Assembly (NCBI GenBank): GCA_009691925.1
Contig: SIAG01000139.1
Coordinates: 1 to 9,592 of the forward strand
Direction: 5' to 3'
Origin: Planctomycetaceae bacterium
GTDB taxonomy: Bacteria; Planctomycetota; Planctomycetia; Pirellulales; UBA1268
Length of the DNA: 9,592 nt
Under the pieces are notes generated by a model. That model was given only the letters and a program-made list of their open reading frames with translations, ran no database searches and had not been told where the DNA came from. The translations under genes were made by a program, and so were the position numbers. Numbering within the stretch: the first letter of the stretch is position 1; the number at the start of each line of letters is the position of its first letter. Positions 1 to 9,234 of the stretch are shown here, piece by piece.

Positions 1-180
1 GGCGATCAGGGCCAACCCGATAGCCAGCCCGAACACGACCCATCCCCACGCCGGATCGCGGAAGGCCGGCAGCCCCAGCAGCATGAGGACCATCGCAGCG
101 CCGATCAGTCGCCTGCCGGGGCGGAGCGTGACCGTGGCGGCGGGCGGAGTTGTCGGGGGGGTGCTGTGGAGTGTGACCAT
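1..180 (-). CDS. DUF58-type membrane protein, N-terminal 60 codons (partial)
   Basis: The gene starts at ATG 180-178 on the minus strand and runs off the left edge, so only 60 residues are visible. Residues 1-25 are a Pro/Thr-rich cytoplasmic tail. They are followed by two hydrophobic segments at about 26-41 (LIGAAMVLMLLGLPAF) and 45-60 (WGWVVFGLAIGLALIA), separated by a short turn. A tail plus two closely spaced helices is the usual beginning of DUF58 proteins, which are membrane-anchored, carry a vWA-like domain and are almost always encoded directly after a MoxR ATPase. Here the start lies 14 bases after the MoxR stop, fitting co-transcription. No good Shine-Dalgarno sequence is visible, so translation may depend on coupling to MoxR. 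The DUF58 name rests on position and topology because the diagnostic domain lies outside the window. Another small two-helix membrane protein is the alternative. Confidence 0.6.
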   Translation of the reverse strand, partial: MVTLHSTPPTTPPAATVTLRPGRRLIGAAMVLMLLGLPAFRDPAWGWVVFGLAIGLALIA

Positions 181-194
181 GGGGCTGGCGCCGT

Positions 195-1132
<938 letters not shown>

Positions 1133-1142
<10 letters not shown>

Positions 1143-2542
1143 TGTGTGAGTCTCCGGATCGTGTCAAGGGTGTGGGATGTGTTCCATTCCGACCTGCCGA
1201 TGTCCCGATCGACGGCGCGGATCGTGTCGACGACGTTCCGCGCCCGGATCGGATCGCGGCGGGCCAGCTTGCCGTGGAGCTGGTCGAGATCGACGTGTTC
1301 TGGTGGGAGGCCGACCCGGATGTTGAGCTCGCGGAGCACGCCGTCGCGCACTTCCGAGACGATACCATTGCGATCCTGCCGACCCCGCGAGAGGAGGTGC
1401 CCCATGGCGTCGAGATACTCGCCGATCCCCCGCCGCGCGATCGGCCGGTCGGCGATCGGTGGACCGAGACGCGTCCCCTCCCGCCACACGGTGAGCAGCA
1501 CCGCACCGAGGAGCCCCAGCGCCATCACGGCATGACCCGGCCGGGTGAGCAGGAAGAGCGGATTGCCCCGCGGCCCCACACCGTGGAAGAATTCGTCGAT
1601 CACCACGCCGTCCCCCTGCGGCGCGATCAGACGCACCGCGGCCACGGCGTTGTCGGCTTGGCCGAGATACCGATTGGCCAGGAGAGCCGGATCAGCGATG
1701 ACCACGATCGATCCTTTTCCCGCGACGAATTCGGCGGCAATCACCCCCCCGTCGCCGCTTGTTCCTTCTGGTGTCTCGGCGGCAGCGCCACCGGCCCCGG
1801 TCGTGCAGAGCGTCGCCACCGGTTCCAAGGCGGGCAAGCCACTGGCCGGGGGAGTGATGACGAGCTCGTAGCGGCGGTTGACGGGGAGGGCGACCTGCCG
1901 GACCTCGGCCGATAGGAAAGACCAGTTGCCGCTCCAGACAACATCACTCAACCAAATCGTACTCTCCCCCGAACCGGCCAGGGCCTCTTCGACCGCCCGT
2001 CGCCCTCGGGCGATCAGGGACGAGTCGTCGTCCGGCCGTGGGGCGCCGGGGAGGCGCGATCCGCGGTCTTCGATCACAACCCCGTCCAGCCCGAGAATCT
2101 CCGGTAACAGCATCGGCCGCACCGCCGGATTGTCCTCGGGGCCGCGGCGACGAGCCGGGCTCTTCCTGTCGTTGTCGTTGTCGGATCGACCATGCCAGGC
2201 CCCCGGCGTGGCAGCGACCACGAGCCGGCCACCTTGCTCTACCCAGGGACGGAGGCCGGTGAGGTAGGTGGGGTTGTAACCGAGGATCGTCCGTGACGGA
2301 CCGAGCAGCACGAAGGTCGCGCCCGACACCTGGGGAGAAGGGGGCGCCAGTTGCCTGACAGCGGGAATGCCCAGGGCGGTGAAGGTGTCGAGCAATCCGC
2401 GGTATCCGTGGGCCTCGACGCCATAAGAATCGCGACCGACGCCGCCGGAGTCGGGGGGGGCAAGTGTGGACAGCGTCGCCGTGGCGATGACGACCACGAC
2501 GAGCAGCACGGCGATGATGATCGCACTACGGGGAGAGGGCAT
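1133..2542 (-). CDS. DUF4350 domain-containing membrane protein
   Basis: A 469-residue protein with a strong N-terminal helix (about residues 6-24, IIIAVLLVVVVIATATL core). A large extracytoplasmic region follows, then a second helix at about 336-353 (HAVMALGLLGAVLLTVW) and a 116-residue cytoplasmic tail. The region after helix 1 (YGVEAHGYRGLLDTFTALG) and the later DEFFHG motif match the DUF4350 pattern, a domain repeatedly found between DUF4129 and MoxR genes. Its biochemical role is unknown. The start at ATG 2542 overlaps the DUF4129 stop by 17 bases. A longer frame reaches 2632 but would place 30 Pro/Ser-rich residues ahead of the signal-like helix, so it is not preferred. An inverted repeat, GCAGA-GGAC-TCTGC, at 2545-2558 sits directly upstream of the start and could enforce translational coupling. 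A hexamer repeat at 2168-2184 adds an Asn-Asp-Asn-Asp stretch in the outer domain. Confidence 0.85.
2168..2184. repeat. Short GTCGTT hexamer repeat inside the DUF4350 gene
   Basis: GTCGTT occurs twice in full and once in part (GTCGG). On the coding strand it gives alternating Asn and Asp codons in a hydrophilic loop. The unit is six bases long, so copy-number change would not break the frame. Confidence 0.6.
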
Positions 2543-3251
2543 CGGCAGAGGACTCTGCGGCGGTGGATAATGGATCGCTTCGCCGGCTCGGCTCGAGGGC
2601 TCCGTCGGCAATGGCCTCGACGATCCGGCCATGATGCCGGCGGCAGGCCTCCAGATCGGCCGCCGTGCACGGCTGGTCGGCGTACCAGGCCAGCTCGAGG
2701 GTATCGATGAAGCCGGTCAGCGGCGGAAAGAGGGGGCTGCGGGCGGTGCGGTGGAGCACTTCGCGGTCGGTGAGACCCCGCGGCCATGGCTTGCCGCGGC
2801 CGATCTCGATGCGGCGCAGCGCCGATTGGTAGAGCCGACGGACCGCCGTGACGAGGTCGCCGCTGTCGGCCGCCCGGGTCGACGCCTCCTCGAGCTCCTC
2901 CGGGCTGGCCGGCCGCACCTCGCGCCGCCGTGACTCAAGCGCCGGTCGCCGGACACCGATCACGGAGAGGAGCGCCGCCACGATCTGCCAGACGATCGCC
3001 GCCAGAATGGCCATGAGCACCGCCGCGATCACAAGGCGGAGCAACAACGGCAGCGCCTGGAGGGCGGCGAACGCCTCCTCGATCTTCTCGAGCAGGCCGA
3101 GGAGCAGATCGAGCCACAGCGGCAGCTTCGGCTCTCCCCCTCCCCGGTCGATGCGGAAATCGCCCCCCCGCAACACCTCGCCGGCGGTCCGGCGGATGAC
3201 GTCGGCCGGCGGCGCGATTGCGGTTGTCAGCGAGGCGGCATCGATGGGCAT
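2526..3251 (-). CDS. DUF4129 domain-containing membrane protein
   Basis: A 241-residue protein. Residues 1-68 form a polar and amphipathic region, one long hydrophobic helix spans about 70-98, and the C-terminal cytoplasmic part carries the DUF4129 domain (about 135-212). Its recognisable blocks are VRRLYQSALRRIEIG, LTDREVLHRTA and FIDTLELAWYADQPCTAADLE; most family members have Tyr-Gly where this one has Tyr-Ala. DUF4129 often occurs as the C-terminal part of membrane transglutaminase-like proteins or alone beside MoxR/DUF58 genes, and its activity is unknown. The preferred start is ATG 3251, which has AGGAGA at 3267-3262, ten bases upstream. A TTG eight codons earlier lacks this. The gene begins 33 bases after the upstream membrane-protein gene and its end overlaps the start of the DUF4350 gene, so the three are almost certainly one transcript. 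Confidence 0.88.
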   Translation of the reverse strand: MPIDAASLTTAIAPPADVIRRTAGEVLRGGDFRIDRGGGEPKLPLWLDLLLGLLEKIEEAFAALQALPLLLRLVIAAVLMAILAAIVWQIVAALLSVIGVRRPALESRRREVRPASPEELEEASTRAADSGDLVTAVRRLYQSALRRIEIGRGKPWPRGLTDREVLHRTARSPLFPPLTGFIDTLELAWYADQPCTAADLEACRRHHGRIVEAIADGALEPSRRSDPLSTAAESSADALSP

Positions 3252-3284
3252 TGCTCGAACGTCTCCTGCGCGCAAGCGTCGGGA

Positions 3285-4109
3285 TCATGCGTCGCGGGGC
3301 GGCTCGCCGTCGGAGGGCAGGTCGCCGTCGCGCCCCGCCATCTCGGTGGCCAGGTGCTCGAGATCGTAGTTCTCGACCTTGCAGCGGCAGGAGAAATAGA
3401 ACACGACCAGCGCGGCGAGCGTGACCAGCTGCAGCGCCAGCTGGAGCACGCTGGAGACGACGACCCCGATGTTCAGGTCGGGGATGATGCTTGCCCCCGC
3501 ACCGAGCAGGAAGCCGAACACGCCGAGGACAAAAAGGATGAGAAACGCCTGGTTGAGCGACCCCTTGACCAACTGCTTGCTCCGCTTCATGGCGGCGAAT
3601 CCGGAGAAACGTTCGATGACCGTCACCTGATGCGAGAGCATGTACCAGAAGGTGAAGTAAATGCCGGGAATGATGAGGAGGAGGAAACCGAACACGACTG
3701 CTACCAGGACGAGGAGGGTGGTCCAGAACAGGGGCCAGTAGCCCTTCCAGCCGCGGGCCATGGCAGCACCGGCGGTGATCTCGTGGCCGAGATAGCGCTC
3801 GGACACAAAGTGGATCAGCGACCCATTGACCCACGGCAGGAGCACCAGCGACACCGCGGTCCCGATCGCTATCTGGGTCAGGGCGGCCGACTGGATGGCG
3901 GCGAGTTGGGCTTCAAGCGGGAGAGACGGATCGAAGCGCGGAACAAGGTAGAGAGCGATCAGGCCGTTGAAGATCGCGAGCACCAGCGCCGGCGAGACGA
4001 TGATGAGCAAGGGTTTGAGGTTGTCGCGGACGATGCGGATCGCCTGATCGAGAACGCCGCCGACACCCAGCTCCCGCAGTTCGTAAGGCCGGCTCGTTTG
4101 CACCGCCAT
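3285..4109 (-). CDS. Polytopic membrane protein, GPDPase_memb/DUF975-like fold
   Basis: A 274-residue integral membrane protein with about five to six hydrophobic segments (roughly 33-56, 78-98, 128-153, 187-209, 212-240) and short polar ends. The block LLLIIPGIYFTFWYMLSHQ, then VIERFSGFAAMKRSKQLVKG (residues 143-183), is the conserved core of a broad family. Its members are often called glycerophosphoryl diester phosphodiesterase membrane domain or DUF975-like proteins: an IPGI turn, a helix, a Glu, then an Ala-x-x-Arg-Ser-x-x-Leu-x-x-Gly segment. No enzyme domain is attached. The start is ATG 4109, with GGAG about eight bases upstream, in preference to an in-frame start 14 codons earlier that would overlap the leader hairpin. 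It is the first visible gene of the operon that continues with DUF4129, DUF4350, MoxR and DUF58. A scaffold role for that membrane complex is inference. Confidence 0.8.
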   Translation of the reverse strand: MAVQTSRPYELRELGVGGVLDQAIRIVRDNLKPLLIIVSPALVLAIFNGLIALYLVPRFDPSLPLEAQLAAIQSAALTQIAIGTAVSLVLLPWVNGSLIHFVSERYLGHEITAGAAMARGWKGYWPLFWTTLLVLVAVVFGFLLLIIPGIYFTFWYMLSHQVTVIERFSGFAAMKRSKQLVKGSLNQAFLILFVLGVFGFLLGAGASIIPDLNIGVVVSSVLQLALQLVTLAALVVFYFSCRCKVENYDLEHLATEMAGRDGDLPSDGEPPRDA

Positions 4110-4133
4110 GGTCCGTGCTCCGCGCGGGAAAGG

Positions 4134-4155
4134 GGGAGTGCCCCTCTGCACTCCC
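4134..4155. other. Perfect 8-bp hairpin in the leader of the membrane operon
   Basis: GGGAGTGC (4134-4141) pairs perfectly with GCACTCCC (4148-4155) across a six-base loop. It lies 25 bases upstream of the start at 4109 and would form in the 5' leader of the minus-strand operon. Neither side has a run of T, so it is not a normal terminator. An attenuating or mRNA-stabilising leader structure, or a protein-binding site, are the possibilities. Confidence 0.5.
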
Positions 4156-4162
4156 GACGGAG

Positions 4163-4168
4163 ATTATG
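4163..4168 (-). promoter_or_regulatory. Possible -10 box for the minus-strand operon
   Basis: The minus strand reads CATAAT at 4168-4163, 54 bases upstream of the operon's first start codon and just upstream of the hairpin. No convincing -35 hexamer lies 16-18 bases further upstream, so this is only a weak candidate. Confidence 0.2.
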
Positions 4169-4262
4169 CTATGGCAGGGGAAGTCGCCCGGATAGGGGGG
4201 CGATCGGCACAGCGCAACTCGCTACCCCCACGCGTGTCGAGTTCATTGGTTGGAACGGTGCC

Positions 4263-4519
4263 GTGAGCGATCGTGTCCAGCGGGCGAGGGAGGCGGTTTC
4301 GAAGGCGCTCCCCGAGGATCGCGTTTTCGCCTACTGGCTCTGCCTGCGCGAGAATGTCGATCGATTCAAAAAACGGGACATGAGAACGAGGCACTGGGTT
4401 CCAGCCTGCTGCCGGGCACGATCGGCAACGAGCTGGAGATGGGTTTGCCTAGATTGAGTTGCTTGGGCCGCTGGAGGGCTTTATTTGATGGCTTGAGTCA
4501 TAACCAAACGGAAGTATGA
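4263..4519 (+). pseudogene. Possible frameshifted remnant of an unknown small gene
   Basis: No family is recognised here. From GTG 4263 the frame reads SDRVQRAREAVSKALPEDR and continues with VFAYWLCLRENVDRFKKRD, using mostly G/C-ending codons, but after about 4380 it turns Arg/Trp-rich and stops at 4455-4457. From about 4375 another plus frame looks more protein-like, reading NEALGSSLLPGTIGNELEMG and running to a stop at 4517-4519. The switch point coincides with a run of six A (in TTCAAAAAACGG), where an indel could easily have broken an original frame. No clear Shine-Dalgarno precedes 4263, and the end runs into the promoter of the next gene. It may be a decayed gene, a sequencing error, or chance in high-GC DNA. 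The 4152-4262 stretch before it shows nothing coding. Confidence 0.25.
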
Positions 4520-4520
4520 T
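4493..4520 (+). promoter_or_regulatory. Sigma-70-like promoter of the AAA_14 ATPase gene
   Basis: TTGAGT (4493-4498) and TATGAT (4515-4520) are separated by 16 bases and match the -35 and -10 consensus at four of six and five of six positions. Transcription would start near 4527, giving a leader of about 30 bases before the ATG at 4557. Confidence 0.5.
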
Positions 4521-4543
4521 CCATTCTGGTATCACCAAAATGG
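4521..4543. promoter_or_regulatory. Palindrome over the predicted transcription start (operator candidate)
   Basis: CCATTCTGG (4521-4529) and CCAAAATGG (4535-4543) form an inverted repeat with one mismatch and a five-base centre; its core TGGT-ATC-ACCA is perfect. It directly follows the -10 box and covers the expected start of transcription, the classic place for a repressor site. The only DNA-binding-like segment encoded nearby is the winged-helix region of the downstream ATPase, so autoregulation is conceivable but unproven. The palindrome ends one base beyond the GG that opens the Shine-Dalgarno GGAGG at 4542-4546, so a hairpin there could also hinder translation. Confidence 0.4.
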
Positions 4544-4556
4544 AGGTCGTTCCCGA

Positions 4557-5765
4557 ATGGAAGCATTTCAGCGGCGTCTCTCGATCGTCCTTCCCGAGCG
4601 CCAGTCGGCGTTTTTGTGGGGGGCCCGGAAGACCGGCAAGTCGACGTTTCTGCGGCAGGCTTTTCCCGGCAGCCTCTCCTTCGATTTCCTCCGCACCGAT
4701 CTGCTGATCGCCTTCACAACGCGGCCGGCCCTCCTCCGCGAGCAACTCCTGGCCCGCTCCCCTGCGGAGCTCGCGCTTCCGGTCATCCTCGATGAGGTGC
4801 AGAAGGTGCCGGCCCTCCTCGACGAGGTGCACGGGCTCATCGAAGGGCATGGGCTCCGCTTCGTGCTGTGCGGATCGAGTGCCCGCAAGCTCAAGCGTGG
4901 CCGGGCAAACCTGCTCGGAGGTCGGGCGTGGCGCTCCGAGATGTTGCCGCTGGTCTCCGCCGAGTTTCCCCGCGCGGACGAGGGGGACGAGCGGGAAGGG
5001 GGGAAAGGGGGGAAAGGAGAGATGGACTTGCTGCGGGCGCTCAACAACGGCCTCATCCCCTCCCACTACCTTTCCGTCAATCCGCGGAAGTCACTCGAGG
5101 CCTATGTCCGCGACTATCTCAAGGAGGAGGTCTTCGACGAGGGGCTGACGCGCAACGTACCGGCATTCTCCCGGTTCTTCGAGGCGTTGGGCTATTGCCA
5201 TGGCGAGCTGATCAACCATGCCAACATCGCCCGCGACTGTGGCGTCGATGCGAAGACCGTCAAGGAATATTTCCAGATCCTCTGCGACACGCTTCTGGGG
5301 CGACTCGTCCTCCCCTACAAGAAGCGACAGGAACGGCAGGTGATCAGCAAGGCGCCGAAGTTCTATCTGTTTGACGTGGGGGTCGCCGGCGCGGTGAGCC
5401 GGCGTCGGATCGTGGAGCCGCGCGGCGATCTCTTCGGACGAGCCTTCGAACATCTCGTTCTCATGGAGCTCGTGGCCCATGCCTCGTATTCGGAGCTCGC
5501 CTACGACATCCATTTCTGGCGGACGAAGGCGGGGGCCGAAGTCGATTTCATCCTCGGGGACGGTGAGGTCGCCATCGAGGTGAAGGGGACGAGCCGAGTG
5601 GACGACCGCGACCTGCGGGGGCTGCGGCTATTCGGCGAGACGCACCGCCCCCGGCTGGCGATCGTGGTCTGCAACGAGGCCGCCGAACGCGTCGTCAACG
5701 GCATCCGGATCGTCCCCTGGCGACAGTTCTTCCAGGACCTGTGGGACGGCGAGATTCTGTCGTAG
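4557..5765 (+). CDS. AAA_14 / DUF4143 family ATPase
   Basis: A 402-residue stand-alone ATPase of the AAA_14-DUF4143 type. Visible parts: Walker A GARKTGKST (22-30), Walker B VILDE (76-80), sensor-like CGSSARKLKRG (105-115), a winged-helix-like segment about 219-255 (NIARDCGVDAKTVKEYF), and a C-terminal DUF4143 domain. The last has a PD-(D/E)xK-like arrangement: Glu298 in RAFEHLVLMEL, GAEVDFIL around Asp330, and IEVK (340-343). The ATPase and nuclease-like residues all look intact. These proteins are widespread, patchily distributed and poorly understood; roles in mobile-element or stress biology have been suggested, none established. The start at ATG 4557 has GGAGG ten bases upstream. An odd Gly/Lys/Glu-rich insert (about 139-156) comes from a purine repeat between the ATPase core and the next helix. 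It is a single gene with its own promoter, between unrelated neighbours, which suggests independent acquisition. Confidence 0.92.
   Translation: MEAFQRRLSIVLPERQSAFLWGARKTGKSTFLRQAFPGSLSFDFLRTDLLIAFTTRPALLREQLLARSPAELALPVILDEVQKVPALLDEVHGLIEGHGLRFVLCGSSARKLKRGRANLLGGRAWRSEMLPLVSAEFPRADEGDEREGGKGGKGEMDLLRALNNGLIPSHYLSVNPRKSLEAYVRDYLKEEVFDEGLTRNVPAFSRFFEALGYCHGELINHANIARDCGVDAKTVKEYFQILCDTLLGRLVLPYKKRQERQVISKAPKFYLFDVGVAGAVSRRRIVEPRGDLFGRAFEHLVLMELVAHASYSELAYDIHFWRTKAGAEVDFILGDGEVAIEVKGTSRVDDRDLRGLRLFGETHRPRLAIVVCNEAAERVVNGIRIVPWRQFFQDLWDGEILS
4993..5022 (+). repeat. Purine-only tract with G6-A3 units inside the ATPase gene
   Basis: Thirty consecutive purines contain two G6 runs (4998-5003 and 5007-5012) separated and followed by AAA. 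The 9-base unit preserves frame and encodes a Gly-Gly-Lys repeat. Homopolymeric G runs of this length can slip, and the several G runs could in principle form a G-quadruplex or triplex. Confidence 0.6.
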
Positions 5766-5816
5766 CCGGGCGGCGGTCCGGCACCTGTTCGGTTCAATGG
5801 TGAGGCTACCGAATCG

Positions 5817-5845
5817 TTGACAGCCCTGGAGGGCTTTCGTAACTT
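5817..5845 (+). promoter_or_regulatory. Candidate promoter of the LEPR-XLL gene
   Basis: A perfect -35 hexamer TTGACA (5817-5822) is followed after 17 bases by TAACTT (5840-5845), which keeps the three most conserved -10 positions. It lies about 70 bases upstream of the ATG at 5916. A small hairpin, AGCCC-TGGA-GGGCT (5822-5835), lies in the spacer and could alternatively be a weak terminator of the ATPase gene; only two T follow it directly. Confidence 0.35.
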
Positions 5846-5915
5846 CTTGGTGAGCGGATTGGAGCTCGATGCTGACAGTCTGCCCCAGTCGCCGGGAACC
5901 ACGAGGAAGAACGCT

Positions 5916-7035
<1,120 letters not shown>

Positions 7036-7071
7036 TGGGTCATGGCAGAAGGGCACCGCCGAGGGCATCCG

Positions 7072-7647
7072 ATGCGGATCTACGACACTGAAACGCTTGA
7101 GTCTGGTCCGCTTTCTGTCGGGGAGATCGAACCCTGCCTGCGACCGTTGAAGGCCTATTGCCGAATGCAACAACGCTCCGATGGCGACACGGCGCGGTTC
7201 CGGAGCCAGGAGTTGGAGGCGGTCGCCACCAGCGTCTTTCCGGAATCGTGCCATTCGCGATTCACGCCGGCCATGCTCCCTCGTCTGCACGATCTCCGTG
7301 AGCGAAGAAGAGCGATCGGGGATGACAACAGCCATGAGCCCGATGCCGGTGCCGACCGTGGGAGACTCCTGCTGGTGAACTGGAGCGCATCCCTCTTCGA
7401 CGGCGCGTGCTCGGCGATCACGCGGGGCTTTCTCGACGAGGACGGCATGCCGGGGTGGGACACGTGGGCGCGGATCGTCTCGTTCGACGAATCGCGAACG
7501 ACACACGGTCTCCTCTGCTGGGTCCCGGATATTCTTCTCGGGTTGCTCGATGACGCGATGCGGATCGACCCCGCTCGATGCATGACATGGCTGAAACCGG
7601 ACAGGAATGGCTTGGTCGTCCTCGTCGGATGGGGGATGCCCGGTTGA
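7072..7647 (+). CDS. Uncharacterised small soluble protein, possible immunity partner
   Basis: This 191-residue protein matches no family I can name. It has no signal peptide or membrane segment and should be cytoplasmic. The C-terminal half looks most conserved in style: RLLLVNWSASLFDGACSAI, then GFLDEDGMPGWDTW, then LLCWVPDILLGLLDDAMRID and ARCMTWL. Trp- and acid-rich patterns of this kind are seen in small bacterial proteins, some of them immunity-like, but that is a resemblance, not an assignment. The start at ATG 7072 is preferred because GAGGG (7061-7065) lies six bases upstream; ATG 7042, ten codons earlier, has no ribosome binding site. It follows the LEPR-XLL stop by 36 bases with no promoter or terminator between, so the two are probably co-transcribed. 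It converges on the DUF1501 gene, with 124 bases between them and no clear terminator. Confidence 0.7.
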   Translation: MRIYDTETLESGPLSVGEIEPCLRPLKAYCRMQQRSDGDTARFRSQELEAVATSVFPESCHSRFTPAMLPRLHDLRERRRAIGDDNSHEPDAGADRGRLLLVNWSASLFDGACSAITRGFLDEDGMPGWDTWARIVSFDESRTTHGLLCWVPDILLGLLDDAMRIDPARCMTWLKPDRNGLVVLVGWGMPG

Positions 7648-7771
7648 GAAACGGGCGTCGCATAAGTGGCGAAAGCTGCTTGGTTCGAAAGCAAGGTGCA
7701 GCCGATCGGACGGAGAGAGTGCTCCGGGATAATTCGGCAGCCGACACGCTTCAGAAACGAACGAGTTCGCT

Positions 7772-9229
7772 TCACCCCAGGATCGCGTCGATCGGCATGC
7801 CGTGGTCGATGGCGAGGCGTTTGCGGCCGGGGATCTCGAGCTTGTGGGAATCGAGGCCGAGCTGTTTGAGAATCGTGGCGTGGATGTCGGTGACGTAGTG
7901 GCGATCCTCGACGGCGTGGAAGCCGAGCTCGTCGGTGGCGCCGTGGACGACGCCCCCCTTGATGCCGCCGCCGGCCATCCACACCGAAAACGCGAAGGGA
8001 TGGTGGTCGCGGCCGTCGGAGCCTTGTGTGCCGGGAGTGCGGCCGAACTCGGAGGCAAACAGCACGATCGTCTCGTCGAGGAGCCCGCGGCGGGCGAGAT
8101 CCTCGAGGAGCCCGCCGATCGGCTGATCGACGGCGAGCGCGAGATTCGAGTGATTGGCCTTCAGGCCGCCGTGGGCATCCCAGGCGCCGGCCCCGCCGCC
8201 GCCATGCTGAATCTGGATAAAGCGCACACCGCGCTCCACGAACCGGCGCGCCGCGAGCAGCTGCATGCCGAAGTCGCGGCAGTGGGGGAGATCGAGGCCG
8301 TAGAGCCGCTTCGTCTCCTCGGTCTCATCGGAAAAGTCGACGACCCGCGGCACGCTCTGCTGCATCGAGTGGGCAAGCTCGTAGGAGGCGATCCGGGCCG
8401 CCGTGGCCGGGTCGTCGGGGTATTCCACCGCCGTCGCCCGGTCGAGTCGGCTGACGAGATCGAAGCCGATCGACTGGGCCTGCGGGGAGAACGGCCTCTC
8501 GGGCCGGCCGAAGTCGAGCGGGTTGGCCGGATCGATCCGCAGCGGCACAGCGTCGTGGGCGGGGCCGAGGTAGAGGCCGTCTTTGCGGTTCCAGTATTCC
8601 CGGAAGCCGATCGAGATGAACTGCGGCAGCTCCTCGTTGATCGACCCGAGCCCGTAGTGCACCCAGCCGCCGAGCGTCGGCTGGGCCGGGTCGAGCATGT
8701 GGCGGCCGGTGTGGAACTGCGTCTGCGCGCCGTGATTGGAGTCGGTGGTCCACATCGAACGGACGACGGCGATCCGGTCGGCATTCCGGGCGGTGTGGGG
8801 GAAGAAGTCGCTGATCTCCATCCCACTTTGGCCATGGCGGCGGAAGCCGGTCTGGAGGGGAAACAGGACGTTCCGCTGGAGGCCGTTGGCATCGGGGACG
8901 GGGGCCCGCTCGAGGGCGAGCTTCGTCGGATTCTGGACGTCGGCGTAGGGGGTCTCGGCGATCGTCTTGCCGGCGTGCTTCGTGATCTCAGGCTTGTAGT
9001 CGAAGCTTTCGAGATGGCTGACGCCGCCGTTCATGAACAGCCAGATGACATGCTTCGCCTTGGGGGCGAAGTGGGGGCTGCCGTCTGGTGGCGTCCAGGC
9101 CGCCGGCGAGCCGAGGCCGTCGCGGGCGAACATCGCGCCCAAGGCCATTCCGGTGAAGCCGAGGCCGAGATCGGCGAGGAAGGCCCGGCGCGGCGGAATG
9201 GCTACGTTGGCTCGAGAGGGGCTTGGCAT
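7772..9229 (-). CDS. DUF1501 domain-containing protein with Tat signal
   Basis: A 485-residue protein of the DUF1501 family, related to the alkaline phosphatase/sulfatase-like superfamily and abundant in planctomycetes. The N-terminus carries a twin-arginine signal, PPRRAFLADLGLGFTGMAL (residues 12-30), so it is probably exported folded. Diagnostic blocks follow in order: VIWLFMNGGVSHLESFDYKP (61-80), DSNHG (163-167), GGWVHYGLGS (187-196), IQHGGGGAGAWDAHGG (C-terminal half), EFGRTP (394-399) and GRDHHPF (406-412). The enzymatic activity is not established for the family. The start at ATG 9229 is chosen because it puts the Tat motif at residue 14; the frame is open up to 9556, but that part is the antisense-like overlap with the DUF1553 gene. 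The stop of DUF1553 lies five bases upstream, so the two are translationally coupled and probably act together in the cell envelope or periplasm. Confidence 0.95.
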   Translation of the reverse strand: MPSPSRANVAIPPRRAFLADLGLGFTGMALGAMFARDGLGSPAAWTPPDGSPHFAPKAKHVIWLFMNGGVSHLESFDYKPEITKHAGKTIAETPYADVQNPTKLALERAPVPDANGLQRNVLFPLQTGFRRHGQSGMEISDFFPHTARNADRIAVVRSMWTTDSNHGAQTQFHTGRHMLDPAQPTLGGWVHYGLGSINEELPQFISIGFREYWNRKDGLYLGPAHDAVPLRIDPANPLDFGRPERPFSPQAQSIGFDLVSRLDRATAVEYPDDPATAARIASYELAHSMQQSVPRVVDFSDETEETKRLYGLDLPHCRDFGMQLLAARRFVERGVRFIQIQHGGGGAGAWDAHGGLKANHSNLALAVDQPIGGLLEDLARRGLLDETIVLFASEFGRTPGTQGSDGRDHHPFAFSVWMAGGGIKGGVVHGATDELGFHAVEDRHYVTDIHATILKQLGLDSHKLEIPGRKRLAIDHGMPIDAILG

Positions 9230-9234
9230 GTCGG

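Noticed and set aside
4164..4394. A 76-codon minus-strand frame in the intergenic region
   Set aside because: It lacks a ribosome binding site and recognisable motifs. The codon pattern on the plus strand is at least as good.
5822..5837. AGCCC-TGGA-GGGCT hairpin as terminator of the ATPase gene
   Set aside because: The stem is only five base pairs and is followed by just two T. It is noted with the promoter candidate but not called as a terminator.
7648..7771. Terminator between the convergent genes
   Set aside because: Only imperfect stems (GCTGC near 7677 with GCAGC near 7700) and no T run are seen.
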